DNA of 64,000 nucleotides from the NCBI GenBank assembly GCA_963831235.1, contig CAWHPS010000033.1, positions 186,001-250,000 on the forward strand, given 5' to 3'. This DNA comes from CAWHPS01 sp963831235. Its GTDB lineage: Bacteria; Fibrobacterota; OXYB2-FULL-49-7; JAEUSG01. Positions 53,399 through 63,401 of the stretch are shown piece after piece. Numbering within the stretch: the stretch's first letter is position 1; the number at the start of each line of letters is the position of its first letter. The notes under the pieces were generated by a model. It made no database searches and was not told the origin of the DNA. It worked only from the letters and a program-made list of their open reading frames with translations. The position numbers and the translations under genes were made by a program.

Positions 53399-55174
53399 TC
53401 AGCAAGGACGTTTGTTTGCTGGATCATTTGACATCTCCTTTTTCTGCCTGACAAGCAGGCGGTGGATTGTTGAGCGATTGATATTTAGTTTTTTGGCTGT
53501 ATCGGTAATGGCATGGCCGGACCTAACATGCTCAAGAATAGAGGCCTGTAAAGCAGTGCGTTTCGTGATATCCAGAGGTTGAATGTTGAAATGTCTCCGC
53601 GCCTCTTCGAGCGAGCTGAAAACCTTTTCTCCGGGTAAGACCGGGCTCGCCTGAAAGGATATGACTTCAGTTCCTGGGGTTGTCATGGGACGGGCCCTAC
53701 CAACCGCTTGCAAGACAACCCCGACTTCATAAAAAGCTAATAATTGCTCGGTAAGCTTATGTGTTGACGGATCCATCTTACTCTTAATTTTCCTGCCTGT
53801 TGGGGTCATCGTTATTTCAAAATCGAAGGTGTTCTGATATCCCGTCACCCATTCCAGATGATTACTCAAAATAGCAGGGTTAGTATTGTATGCATTGACA
53901 CAAAAAACACATTCATAATTTATAAAGTCATTGAAGCCAGTTACGCCGTAGTTAATTATTGGCACCGTGTTCTCCTTGCTCAGATCTGTGCTTACGCGGA
54001 GTTCCATACCCAGGTCTGATAAAATTAAATTCATTGTTTTGATTATCAGGGTTAGAAAGCCCTTCTTTGAAATTAGGAGAACTTTCTTGCCACGTCGACG
54101 ACGCTCAATTGTCAGCAAGACGAAAAACCCACAGATGCGTGGCATGTTACTCAGAAAATTTCGAAAAGAACCGATACTGCTGGTGATCCGGTAAAATCTG
54201 GCACCAGGCGGGATTTTCATCGACATCAGCGGCATTGATATTTCCGAAACCCTAATTCCAGGATATGCCGCACGCACCAGGTCAGCGGAAATAGGGGCAA
54301 GAACAAGAATCCGGTTATAGTATAAAGGGACCCGTTTGCCCAGGGTATAATATCCTTGCCGTTCAACCAAGTGTCCCTTGCAAATTCCGTACAAAACATC
54401 TAAATGGTTTGACAAGCCCCGACCCTCAAGATATCTTTCCGTTTCAATATTCAGGTTCGGGTAGTGAATTTTCCTTGATACCCTTCCAGACTTATAGAGT
54501 TGTACCAGTTCTTCTAACTCATAAGGTATTTTTGGTTGGGTACTGAGCGCGCTGACAAACAAATTAATTTCACCTCGCCCAACTTTCTCGCACTGTGGAA
54601 GGAATATATTAGGCTCGTCAATGACAATCATTGTTCGCAAACCCAGAAAGCGGCGATAAAAGAATTTATCCCGCTGAAGACGGCTTTGAGTTGTCACAAC
54701 GACAGTTACCGTTCCTGGTATATGAATGATTGGCTGCTTTGACAGTTTGAAGGCGCATGGGGTCTTGCAATTTCGACATTCCTCTTCGGCCATGCGAGGA
54801 AAATTCAGAGAAAACAGTTCATCAATGCGATCGAACTTTTGGCACTCCTTTGGATTCCTGCTTTGAATTCGGTAAAGTCGAATGTGCGGAACCGACTCCA
54901 TTTCTTTGATATACTCGTCATTTTTCTTGTGGCTGTCGCCTGCAATGATGACAACATCGGTGTCGTTTAGCCGTTCCTTATTTATTATGAAATTTGCACC
55001 GGATTTACTCTTCCCTATCCCCTGCCAATAATTAGCAAGGACACAATCGGCTTGGTTAAACTTTTTCAGAATGGCAACTGGCGAAAGTTGATTATATCGA
55101 ATTTCCGCTATCTGACGGGTGTAACCGTCGGTCAGTGATTCGAGTTGCTCAGTGGAAATTGCTTCCGTTATCAT
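53399..55174 (-). CDS. Helicase-like protein with C-terminal HTH
   Basis: The ATG at 55174 overlaps the upstream stop by ATGA; the frame extends further but inside the neighbour. Features: a degenerate Walker A GIGKSKSG, a Cys pair ECRNCKTPC, DEAD-box-like MIVIDEPN, and motif VI QAVGRARPM, together resembling a superfamily 2 replicative-type helicase of plasmids or phages. The last 50 residues (DITKRTALQASIL, AITDTAKKLNINRSTIHRLL) are a helix-turn-helix, an unusual fusion that may give origin recognition. Confidence 0.65.
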   Translation of the reverse strand: MITEAISTEQLESLTDGYTRQIAEIRYNQLSPVAILKKFNQADCVLANYWQGIGKSKSGANFIINKERLNDTDVVIIAGDSHKKNDEYIKEMESVPHIRLYRIQSRNPKECQKFDRIDELFSLNFPRMAEEECRNCKTPCAFKLSKQPIIHIPGTVTVVVTTQSRLQRDKFFYRRFLGLRTMIVIDEPNIFLPQCEKVGRGEINLFVSALSTQPKIPYELEELVQLYKSGRVSRKIHYPNLNIETERYLEGRGLSNHLDVLYGICKGHLVERQGYYTLGKRVPLYYNRILVLAPISADLVRAAYPGIRVSEISMPLMSMKIPPGARFYRITSSIGSFRNFLSNMPRICGFFVLLTIERRRRGKKVLLISKKGFLTLIIKTMNLILSDLGMELRVSTDLSKENTVPIINYGVTGFNDFINYECVFCVNAYNTNPAILSNHLEWVTGYQNTFDFEITMTPTGRKIKSKMDPSTHKLTEQLLAFYEVGVVLQAVGRARPMTTPGTEVISFQASPVLPGEKVFSSLEEARRHFNIQPLDITKRTALQASILEHVRSGHAITDTAKKLNINRSTIHRLLVRQKKEMSNDPANKRPC

Positions 55175-55824
55175 AGCAATGGAGCCCGGTTGTTGGTAGG
55201 TATCTGGTTCAATGTTTTTTGCTGATATTCCTGCCGACGGCGCTTCAGATCGAGTTTCTTTGCAAGAGTTGGGTTGTCGGCCATGAGCGCATCCACTTCG
55301 ATTTCGGGAAAACACAACGTGAAATAGGTTTCTGGCGGGTTCGCAGCCTGAAACGCCCGCAGCTTTTCGACGTCTGGCAGGAAACTTGGTAATAGGTCGG
55401 CAGCCTCCGCCATATAGATGTTTCCTCTTTGCTGTCCGATGACTTTGGTAATTTCGACGCAGAGATTTACGAGCGGCCGACCAGCGGCGGCTTGGATAAT
55501 TGCCTGGATGAGCGGCTTGCCCTCAGGTTGAGCGCGAGCGTCCAGGGCCTGCATGAGCAGTCGCGGGCCACTGGTTTCAAACTCCCATCCGACCAAGCCG
55601 ATATATGGTTTGGTCTCTATAAGAACCCCTAGTTCTTTATGCACGGCTTCGGAAACCCTGTAGTATCGCCGTGCTTGATTGCTAAAGTAAAGGTGGCCTT
55701 CCTTGGTCCTAACGTCGTGAAAAAAATAGGTAAGGGGTTGCTTTTCCGTTAGGTGTGCTTGCAATAGTTGTGATTCTGATGATTCGAAACGTGCTGCAAA
55801 TTCGTCGAGATTCCGTACGCTCAT
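55171..55824 (-). CDS. Conserved-looking element protein, unknown
   Basis: A 217-residue soluble protein with a strong GAGGAGG before the ATG and a 4-base overlap with the helicase-like gene. VGWEFETSGPRLLMQALDAR and the basic C-terminus (LDLKRRRQEYQQKT) stand out, but I recognise no family. Its position suggests a replication accessory role. Confidence 0.5.
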   Translation of the reverse strand: MSVRNLDEFAARFESSESQLLQAHLTEKQPLTYFFHDVRTKEGHLYFSNQARRYYRVSEAVHKELGVLIETKPYIGLVGWEFETSGPRLLMQALDARAQPEGKPLIQAIIQAAAGRPLVNLCVEITKVIGQQRGNIYMAEAADLLPSFLPDVEKLRAFQAANPPETYFTLCFPEIEVDALMADNPTLAKKLDLKRRRQEYQQKTLNQIPTNNRAPLL

Positions 55825-55846
55825 AATGTCCTCCTCTTTTTTTTTG

Positions 55847-56188
55847 TTATGAATGAATGTTTATTACCAACAAAACCCTCTGTGGCTCACCAGCCAAAAA
55901 GGCATTAACGAACCGGCCACCGTCAATTCGGTTCATATATTGTGACATAAATTGAAACCACGAACCGCTCTGGCCGTGGCTTGGGCGCCAGAAATGACCC
56001 GACATAGGACAGATGTAGAAATCGGACTTCACCGCATTAAGGTGATCAGATAAAGGGCAGGAAAACGCAATGGCATAATAGGACGGGGCATCAAGCCAGA
56101 GAAAGAACTCCCGCCACTTGCCGCTCATAATCGATTCATCAAAACGGTACGTTACGATGTCTCCAAACGATCCTGATTTCTTAATCAT
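55847..56188 (-). CDS. Small element protein, unknown
   Basis: 113 residues, GGAGG upstream. Rich in aromatic residues (WREFFLWLDAPSYYAIAF, GHFWRPSHGQSGSW). No family recognised. Between the regulator and the 217-residue gene in the module C operon. Confidence 0.5.
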   Translation of the reverse strand: MIKKSGSFGDIVTYRFDESIMSGKWREFFLWLDAPSYYAIAFSCPLSDHLNAVKSDFYICPMSGHFWRPSHGQSGSWFQFMSQYMNRIDGGRFVNAFLAGEPQRVLLVINIHS

Positions 56189-56203
56189 AATAAGGCCTCC
56201 ATT

Positions 56204-56419
56204 TTAGTTAAAAAGTTGCTTGGTGTCCTCATTCAAATACCGGGCTATGGCCTGTTTTTCAGAAAGGCTAGGCTGGACCCGGTTGCATCTGATACGCGAA
56301 ATTCGGACTTCTGAAATTGTAGTGTGGAACGCCAATTCGGCATTAGTAATCCACTCCGCCCTCATTTTTGCAATGAGTCGATCGTTTCGGAGTGGTCGTT
56401 CGGTTTTTGAATATTCCAT
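56204..56419 (-). CDS. Small XRE-type regulator
   Basis: 71 residues with a Cro/CI-like helix-turn-helix (ITNAELAFHTTISEVRISRI). AGGAGG precedes the ATG at ideal spacing. First gene of the replication/integration operon and divergent from the gene at 56718; it probably controls the shared intergenic region. Confidence 0.7.
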   Translation of the reverse strand: MEYSKTERPLRNDRLIAKMRAEWITNAELAFHTTISEVRISRIRCNRVQPSLSEKQAIARYLNEDTKQLFN

Positions 56420-56627
56420 TTTTACCTCCTGGCTTATTACCGGTCTTTCATTAGGCCTGGCAAATATTTTATTTTCATTTGTAAATCTAAATAAAGTGGG
56501 GGTGCTAAAAAGCCCCTCTACTGGAAAATATTCTGATTTTTTTACAATAAAATGACAGCTTTTAACTTTTCTTTATGAAACGTATTCAAAATGCAGATAC
56601 AAATAAAGAGAGTCAGATGATGTGGGT

Positions 56628-56675
56628 GTGTTGCAGCGCCAATATATGTATTTGTATTAAGGGGCATTGCAACAC
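56628..56675. promoter_or_regulatory. Inverted repeat in the divergent promoter region
   Basis: GTGTTGCA (56628-56635) and TGCAACAC (56668-56675) form an 8-bp inverted repeat spaced 32 bases apart, extended by GCC/GGC after two mismatches. Possible operator for the XRE regulator. Confidence 0.4.
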
Positions 56676-56717
56676 TTTAGAAAATACAGAAAATATCTTA
56701 AAAATGGACTAACCAAA

Positions 56718-57857
56718 ATGATACCTGATTTGAAAAACAAACTGATTAATGGTGCACATCCAAAGGTAAAGAATGATTTCCAAACCCTGCTAAGTTTGAG
56801 TTCGAAGAATTTTAAGACCGGATTTAGGGATAAATTTATCAGCATGGTTGATGATAAAGATGAACCCTTTAGCTATACGGTTGAAGACGAGGTTGTCGCG
56901 TTGATTAAGTGTGTTCCTAACGTTCGAACTATCGATCAACTGAGACTTTTACTGGATATCTATGATATTATTGTTAAATCTGAATCAAAGAAACACCCCT
57001 CCAACACGACGCTACCAGAAGATCCGTTAACTGAATCACGAAAAACCGTCTTCTGGGCACGTATTGTATTTCGGTTCGTATCTAATACCACAGACCTTGT
57101 TGAACAAGTGCACAAGAGTTTGATGCGAGATCCATATCCTGTTCTGGAGTTTATTTCTGGCGATTTCGACAAAGATAATCCCGATGATTCCCCGGAGTGG
57201 ATTCGGCGGTATTTAGATTGCGCTTGGGCAGCGTATTATAGTGTCTATAATCCAACCTGTCCACACTATAACGTACCGGGTAGAATATGCAAGCCCGGAT
57301 GGGATCCAATCGATGCCTTCGAATGCTACAAGAAATTCTGCTTAGAGTTTCCCCGTGATCACATACTGTTTAACCATGATAGCCCCGGGAAAAAAATTGA
57401 CTCAAAAGGCGTGCCATCAATCTTTCTTGCCTATGCGCATGCTCGCAAATGGAAGAGGGGAGATATACATCAGGATGAAAGGTATGATTTTCTTGCATTA
57501 CCTGAGATGGGGCGCGTTGTTCTAACAACCGGAGAAGGGGAGAATCCTACAGAATTTAGATCCGCTACAGTGTTATTGAGACTATTTCTTGCAATATTGG
57601 TGTATGGTCACAACCCGACGCTTTTTGCTATGGCAATATCGGGAATAAAAGCTATTCCTGTCCAAATTTCCAAACTAGAAAATAGACTTAAGATAATATT
57701 GCATGAACGTAAAATCAGGATCTGCAATAAAACAAAAAATATGAACCCATGCTACTCCTTCGTGCGAAACACAGCAGTGACAGGCGGTTCATTTCCAGGA
57801 ACAATACGGTATTTAATTATATTAACTCCCAAGCAAACTCCGCCAGGGCTGCCATAA
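56718..57857 (+). CDS. Unknown cargo protein
   Basis: About 379 residues from ATG 56718; the frame opens at TTG 56667, which lies inside the inverted repeat. Mostly alpha-helical N-terminal half (MVDDKDEPFSYTVEDEVVAL, LRLLLDIYDIIVKSE), then a region with His, Asp and Cys (NPTCPHYNVPGRICKPGWD). No family recognised. It is the only plus-strand gene in module C, placed between the replication operon and the defence operon. A weak hairpin (AGCG-CTAGC-CGCT, about 57944-57956) followed by TTTTATTTT may end it. Confidence 0.5.
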   Translation: MIPDLKNKLINGAHPKVKNDFQTLLSLSSKNFKTGFRDKFISMVDDKDEPFSYTVEDEVVALIKCVPNVRTIDQLRLLLDIYDIIVKSESKKHPSNTTLPEDPLTESRKTVFWARIVFRFVSNTTDLVEQVHKSLMRDPYPVLEFISGDFDKDNPDDSPEWIRRYLDCAWAAYYSVYNPTCPHYNVPGRICKPGWDPIDAFECYKKFCLEFPRDHILFNHDSPGKKIDSKGVPSIFLAYAHARKWKRGDIHQDERYDFLALPEMGRVVLTTGEGENPTEFRSATVLLRLFLAILVYGHNPTLFAMAISGIKAIPVQISKLENRLKIILHERKIRICNKTKNMNPCYSFVRNTAVTGGSFPGTIRYLIILTPKQTPPGLP

Positions 57858-57973
57858 AAGAATTTTCATTGAAGAAGTTGAGCCTATAAGGTAATTTTCC
57901 TATAGACAAAAATGATTAAAAGAGCCATGGCTGAATTATGTCAGCTAAGCGCTAGCCGCTTTTATTTTGGCGG

Positions 57974-58777
57974 TCATGGGTTTTCTTGCCACATTTGATT
58001 GATAACGCTATCGGCATCGCTTCTCGGCTGTTTTTTTAGCGCTACCAGTTCCTCGTCAAGATTGTGGCTGACAATTTCCAAGCTCGGTGAAGCTGTCACC
58101 AATTCATCGGCTCCAAATTCAGCGAATCTAAATGGAAAGAAATGTGGGCCTGCGGCAAGGCTCTTCAGCACCGCTGTCCCCGTCCCCTGTGAAACCATAG
58201 CCGTCTCAATCAGCCATGCAGCCAGCGCCTTTTCTCCAATTGGAATTGGAGGCAATTGTTCATAAACCCCGGAGCTCTTAGCCGGGCCGAGAACACCCCA
58301 ATCGACAAATGCCCTCAGAACATATCGGGTTCTACGGGAAACCGTTTCCCGCTCCCCATACTGTTCCCGTAAACGGCGCTGCACCTGTGCCGCAACGACC
58401 GATTCCTGGAGTTTGAGTAGGCGTCCAACTTGCCCCGCAACTGCGGCCCAAAACGGATATACGGCCATGATCATTCCCCAGTGAACTGCAACCTGTACTT
58501 GTTTCGGCAGGCGCTTAAGCAATTCAAGCCCCGCTGCATATAATTCTGCGGATTCACGAGGCGGATTCACCCATACCCTCATCAAAATTGTGAGCGTCTT
58601 GTCTAAAGACCCGCGTTTTTCAATAGTGTCGGATCGGAAGGCATCCTTTATATCATTCTGCAATATTGCCTTAATATCTGCTGGTGAGGTGCCCGACATT
58701 ACCAATGCCGATGCCTGTTCCAGCCAGTTAAGTCGGATCAGACGATCAATACCAATCTGCTTGGTGCGGTCGCTCAT
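57974..58777 (-). CDS. PglZ-associated protein
   Basis: 267 residues, starting at the base where pglZ stops (TAATG), so coupled. Helical and soluble: RLIRLNWLEQASALV, VAVHWGMIMAVYPFWAAVA, LREQYGERETVSRRTRYVLR then AFVDWG. The last looks like a winged helix. I recall similar proteins beside PglZ genes of BREX-3-type loci, but cannot name a domain. Last gene of the four-gene defence-like operon. Confidence 0.6.
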   Translation of the reverse strand: MSDRTKQIGIDRLIRLNWLEQASALVMSGTSPADIKAILQNDIKDAFRSDTIEKRGSLDKTLTILMRVWVNPPRESAELYAAGLELLKRLPKQVQVAVHWGMIMAVYPFWAAVAGQVGRLLKLQESVVAAQVQRRLREQYGERETVSRRTRYVLRAFVDWGVLGPAKSSGVYEQLPPIPIGEKALAAWLIETAMVSQGTGTAVLKSLAAGPHFFPFRFAEFGADELVTASPSLEIVSHNLDEELVALKKQPRSDADSVINQMWQENP

Positions 58778-60786
58778 TATACGGTTCTCCGTTCAATCCG
58801 TATCAGGGGAACAATGACTTCCTCAATGGAAATACCACCGTGGCTGACGGTCTTTTGATGTTCCGTTATAAACGCTTTTCCGGGAGGCGCCAGCAGTGGC
58901 AGGTAGTTACTCGGTAAGCCAAGAGGTTCCCACTCCAATGCCAGTGGGTATTTTGCCTTTACCCTGGCCATTAATTCTGCATTGGGGTAAACTCGGGCTC
59001 GCTCACCTCGTAGATCAGCCATAACCCCTTCTGATGGGCGGCCACAACCTTCAGCTTCGATATTACCATGGTCGGAGGTCAGGTAAACTTGATAACCTTT
59101 GTTCAGTAGAAGTTCAAGGAGAGAGCCCAAGTAAGGCTGGGCTGCCCACTGTCGAACCTGATTATGCATTCCGGCTGTACCCAGTTCCATGCCGTGCATA
59201 ATCTTATCCACTTTGTCCACAACCAGTCCTGCTATTCTGGCGCCGGGATGGGACAATGCTTCGGAAACATCTTCCAAGCCACCATCACCCAAGCCCTTTA
59301 TATAGATCACGGCATGTGTTGGAAACCCTTGGTCAACCCAGAATTGGGTCCATAGGGATTGCTCCTTATCCGTGGTGTAGATTGTATCCGGAAAATAAAA
59401 CGGCAACTTTCCAGAGAAGGTTGCCTGGCGGGACACAGAGGTAAGCGTCGGAACCCATGCAAAAACAGCCTGTTCACGGAATATAAATGCGGGCTCCTGT
59501 TTCGATAACGTCTCACGAACCGCCACCCACTGATCCAAAGAAAGGCCATCCAATACCAGCATGGCCACCTTGGTTGTCGCTGGGGCTTCTTCTATTTGCC
59601 TGGCCAAGAACCGCGGAACATGGTGCACCATAACAGGTGGTGCTGGCGGCAGGTTAATAAGCCCGGCGTAACGATTTTGGAGCCACTCTGTGAATCTGGA
59701 ACTTACCTGTGAACGTAAACCGCTAATGCTCTCGTTCGCAGAGCTTGACTGATCACTCGCAAGAAGCAAGAGTTCCGCCCAGCCACGTGCAAAAGTGGTC
59801 CAATCCGTATGCTTTGCTTCAATCGTTGGCAGGTTAGCCTGAAGCGACTCGGTAAGTTTATGAAACCGACGGATACCATCATCTTTAGGATTTGACAGAA
59901 CACCAATGCCCGCCCAGGTTGTCAACAGGTTGTCAGCCTGAGTGTGCGGCACGGGATGTAGCATCCCTTCGAGAAAAAGATTGTCAACATAGATACGAAT
60001 GTCGTCGTGGTCAAAAGGCAAATCAATTGGGCCCGCCATAATTAGTCCGGGCCTACTCTCGCCATCGCGGATACCGGGCGCCGCAGTGGATGTTGCGCGA
60101 TCCAGGAAAATGGGCCACCGCTCCTGAAGGAAAGTAAAAAAAGCTTCTCTATTTGGAATAAGCATATCTAGCGGCCAATCACAGAAAACGTTCCGCTGTC
60201 GCAGGAGTTGGATAAGTCGGTCATCAAGGATGGAGTGCACAAGTTGCCCGCAGTAATGGCGGCGCAGGAGCATTCTCAATAAATCTGACGGCTGCTTGAT
60301 TAATTCTGGCGCCACTTCAAAGACATGGCGGAGCACGAACTCCTTGGTGGCGTTATCGCCTAATTGTCCCGGCGCATGATTTTTTTGTGCCTCATACAGG
60401 GCGTCCAAATCACCCCTATCCAATGCAGCCACAACCGGGTAGCTGAGATTCGGGAAAATGTCTCCAAGATTGAACGATAGCCTGCGGCCAATCTGAAGCA
60501 GGTCAAACGGCAGCTTCGAAACATCGCTTTCCGCTGACCACAATACAACAACAAGATCCGTTTCCTCTCCCTTGTCCCAGCGTGCGCGGTATTTGGATTC
60601 GTAAGCATAACGGAAGGCGATGTGGTCATCAAAGGGTATCAGCTCAAATCCGCGCGCCCTGATACCGTTGAGAATGCCTTCCTCTAACAGTAACCCGTCA
60701 GGATCCGCAACAATAGTCAGTCGGGCCACCTTGGGAGCAAAATCCAACAGAATCGGGTCGCGCCAGTTACCCATGATTACCCTCAT
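58777..60786 (-). CDS. pglZ: BREX-type PglZ, alkaline phosphatase superfamily
   Basis: 669 residues. The metal site of the phosphatase fold is visible: VLDGLSLDQW (Asp 412), PTLTSVSRQ (nucleophile Thr/Ser near 448), VDKVDKIMHG (524-532) and TSDHGNIEA (Asp 572, His 573). The N-terminal ~380 residues match the style of BREX-3 PglZ. PglZ is a core component of phage-exclusion systems. An ATG at 60774 with GAGGG upstream is an alternative start. 11 bases after the protease gene. No BREX methylase, BrxC or BrxL is visible in the window. Confidence 0.83.
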   Translation of the reverse strand: MRVIMGNWRDPILLDFAPKVARLTIVADPDGLLLEEGILNGIRARGFELIPFDDHIAFRYAYESKYRARWDKGEETDLVVVLWSAESDVSKLPFDLLQIGRRLSFNLGDIFPNLSYPVVAALDRGDLDALYEAQKNHAPGQLGDNATKEFVLRHVFEVAPELIKQPSDLLRMLLRRHYCGQLVHSILDDRLIQLLRQRNVFCDWPLDMLIPNREAFFTFLQERWPIFLDRATSTAAPGIRDGESRPGLIMAGPIDLPFDHDDIRIYVDNLFLEGMLHPVPHTQADNLLTTWAGIGVLSNPKDDGIRRFHKLTESLQANLPTIEAKHTDWTTFARGWAELLLLASDQSSSANESISGLRSQVSSRFTEWLQNRYAGLINLPPAPPVMVHHVPRFLARQIEEAPATTKVAMLVLDGLSLDQWVAVRETLSKQEPAFIFREQAVFAWVPTLTSVSRQATFSGKLPFYFPDTIYTTDKEQSLWTQFWVDQGFPTHAVIYIKGLGDGGLEDVSEALSHPGARIAGLVVDKVDKIMHGMELGTAGMHNQVRQWAAQPYLGSLLELLLNKGYQVYLTSDHGNIEAEGCGRPSEGVMADLRGERARVYPNAELMARVKAKYPLALEWEPLGLPSNYLPLLAPPGKAFITEHQKTVSHGGISIEEVIVPLIRIERRTV

Positions 60787-60797
60787 CCACTCTTTAG

Positions 60798-63401
60798 CTA
60801 ACCTCGATCACGATTGGTTTCCTGCTGAATTTGGATTGCAGGCGTGATACGAGTCCGAATTTCATCATACACGGCGATATCAACACCTTCACCAACTTCA
60901 AATGTTACCGCTAAACCATAGGCGATTGGATTTTGTATTTTTCCAGCATCTTCACGACAGTTAATCTTAATTGTAATACCATCACCATCAACGAACGGCT
61001 CGGCTCGTTGCCCTTCAAAGACCTCGTGCTGCACGGTGCCCCGTCTAACTGCGCGCCATCCTTCGCTTCCACTACACCCATCTTTTCTGTCTTGTGCGAC
61101 TGATATGCCACCAACTTCAAACCAAAGGCTTGCGGTTCGATATTTCTGAGTATTGGGAGCAATTGGTGACAGCCAAGCCAACGTAACAATAAGGCGTCTC
61201 CTTACTGAGCGGGAACCCAAGGATGGAGGTAACGGCAAACGGTAAACGTGAGCTTCGTCATCTTCAAGTTGTCCAAAACCCAACAATGTCGCACGTTGAT
61301 TAGTGCAATCCAGGACTCGTTCTATTTGTGGAATTCCGTAACCCAGCCATCTGCTAATAAGTCCTGTGAGCTGTCGACTATTTTCCCCCGTCCGAAGCAC
61401 ATCTGAAATCCGTTCGCCAATACCAGCCCAAGAACATCCATGCACAAGCATAGTTTTGAGTAGCGGGACTTCATAGTTTCGTGAATCTATATCGGTAGCC
61501 TGCTCACTGAATATTTGCAATAAGGAATCGTAACATATTCCTGCTGCGCGGCTTATTAATGCTGTGGCATTGCTTGTCCCACAACTATGTGCAGTTGCGC
61601 TTAAATCGCCAGACTGGCTCCCTGGGGAAGCGGATTTGATTCCAGGTGCAGACCGAAAAATAGCAGGCTCGATGGTAATCCTTTCTGTGGACTGATATGG
61701 ATGTCGATATAATTGTTTACCTCCAACATTTAGGAGGTCGGGTTTAATTGCCCGGCGGTAGCCGCTTCCGAACGCGGAAATTGGACTCGGCAACTCGTGT
61801 TCAAAGGGATCGAATCTATCACCTATAGACACTGCTCGTGTTGCATCATCGTGAATTGCTCCAACAGTGAGCCCATTGATTGATTCGGCAGGTGATAGTA
61901 ATCTTCTATTTCGCGCGTCGCCATAAATAGTTCTGATTATATCAGTCTCTCTCTGTCCAGGGCGTAAGGCATCAAAATCATTACGAGAAATGCCTAAAGA
62001 AATTGGCTCCGAATGATTTCCCGCACTAACAACAAACAAAACACCATACTTAACACTTAGCATGTCAAGCAATCTGGCAAGAGGACTTATGGACTGCGTG
62101 AACGGCCTTCCCTTATCGCCAATAGACAAATTAATAATTCTTATTTGTGGAGCAATTGGCATCCCACCCTGCTCACCCTCAAACATCCTTTTTACCGCCC
62201 TATGAATAAGGTCTAGAGGAAGACAATTTTCAGGAAGCACTTCAGGGCGTGGAGAAGTCGGCCAAGGTATCGGCTTCATTATTGGCCGTATATAAATGGG
62301 GCGACCTAAAGGAGTCGTTGTTTCATTAATGTCACCATGGATAATAAGGGATGCCATTGATGTTCCGTGAATACGTTCTGATGCCGTATATTCCTCTTCA
62401 AAGTTATCGGGATCATCAACTTGAACTCTCCCAGTCAAAAGATAATGATTGACCAATGGCACGCCATCTAAAAGTGCAATAATCGGGTCACCGTTAGGTA
62501 ATTGCCGTTCTTCAATAGTAGCGGTCCCTGTCACTCCTTCTGATGGTTTATCTCCAGCGGTCATTTGCCCCGTTGGCCGAAAGAACAGCACTTCATCACA
62601 CTTTACTAACTCGATTGTTGAGTCTGTAATTATAGAACGAATAGCGCTTGCAGGGAGCTCCGCCAACAAACTGTGATAGGCAATTTCATCGATAGTGGAT
62701 TGACAAATGATTCGCCCACCCAGAGATTGCACCAAATCTTTGACTCGATCAGCGCTAGCTTGCCTCTGCCCCGCACTTCTTCGAAACCATAACTCCGTTT
62801 CAAATTGAACAACCCTGTTCCCGTCAAGTTCGAGATTCTTGCGCCACACATCGATCACACCTGTTTCTAAGAGCCGATCTTGAACATCCCAACGACGAAT
62901 ACTTTTTAGCCAAAGGAATACATCCCTAAACTTGGTAAGCCCATGTTCGAATTTCATTCCTTGATCGGCTTGATAGCGCCGCCACAGAGAAAGCATTTCA
63001 TCAAGAGCCTTTTGATTGGCCATGATAAGATATAAACGCCCACTCAGCTCTTTTTGAGGAGTTGATTCATCGTAAAAATCCTGATCTGGAGCTATTTCAT
63101 CACTCTCGATCTCACCCATCCATTCAAGGCCTTCGATTCGCTTAATTGCATTTGCGAATTTATCTATGGTCCCAACCGTCTCAAAAACAAGAACTTGCTC
63201 AGGATCGATACCTGATGTATTCTGCTGAAGTTCGATCCGTCGATTATTAAAAGCCAATTGAAGTTGAGTAAACATCGGAGAGAGTCGTGCACCTTGTCTC
63301 GCAATGTCGGGTTTTCGGACTTGACCTCGTGATGATGTCTGCTTCGTTCTATCAGCTCTCTCTGGGGTTGGGAAAAGTAGCAGCGGGCGTTCAGCCATCA
63401 T
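60798..63401 (-). CDS. Subtilisin-like S8 protease, IetS-like
   Basis: 867 residues. Catalytic triad: D312 (IIALLDGVPL), H345 (RIHGTSMASL) and S609 (CGTSNATALI), with oxyanion N461 (VVSAGNHSE), all intact. There is no signal peptide, so it acts inside the cell, after a ~300-residue N-terminal domain that may bind substrate. The start overlaps the AAA gene by 11 bases. A cytoplasmic subtilase next to an AAA ATPase is the IetAS arrangement listed among anti-phage systems. Confidence 0.83.
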   Translation of the reverse strand: MMAERPLLLFPTPERADRTKQTSSRGQVRKPDIARQGARLSPMFTQLQLAFNNRRIELQQNTSGIDPEQVLVFETVGTIDKFANAIKRIEGLEWMGEIESDEIAPDQDFYDESTPQKELSGRLYLIMANQKALDEMLSLWRRYQADQGMKFEHGLTKFRDVFLWLKSIRRWDVQDRLLETGVIDVWRKNLELDGNRVVQFETELWFRRSAGQRQASADRVKDLVQSLGGRIICQSTIDEIAYHSLLAELPASAIRSIITDSTIELVKCDEVLFFRPTGQMTAGDKPSEGVTGTATIEERQLPNGDPIIALLDGVPLVNHYLLTGRVQVDDPDNFEEEYTASERIHGTSMASLIIHGDINETTTPLGRPIYIRPIMKPIPWPTSPRPEVLPENCLPLDLIHRAVKRMFEGEQGGMPIAPQIRIINLSIGDKGRPFTQSISPLARLLDMLSVKYGVLFVVSAGNHSEPISLGISRNDFDALRPGQRETDIIRTIYGDARNRRLLSPAESINGLTVGAIHDDATRAVSIGDRFDPFEHELPSPISAFGSGYRRAIKPDLLNVGGKQLYRHPYQSTERITIEPAIFRSAPGIKSASPGSQSGDLSATAHSCGTSNATALISRAAGICYDSLLQIFSEQATDIDSRNYEVPLLKTMLVHGCSWAGIGERISDVLRTGENSRQLTGLISRWLGYGIPQIERVLDCTNQRATLLGFGQLEDDEAHVYRLPLPPSLGSRSVRRRLIVTLAWLSPIAPNTQKYRTASLWFEVGGISVAQDRKDGCSGSEGWRAVRRGTVQHEVFEGQRAEPFVDGDGITIKINCREDAGKIQNPIAYGLAVTFEVGEGVDIAVYDEIRTRITPAIQIQQETNRDRG

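Noticed and set aside
53161..53454. A separate 97-residue gene between helicase and polymerase
   Set aside because: It overlaps both neighbours, its second half is low-complexity-looking (His/Asn/Gly) sequence in the wrong frame of the polymerase, and no family fits. More likely a shadow frame or a frameshifted polymerase N-terminus.
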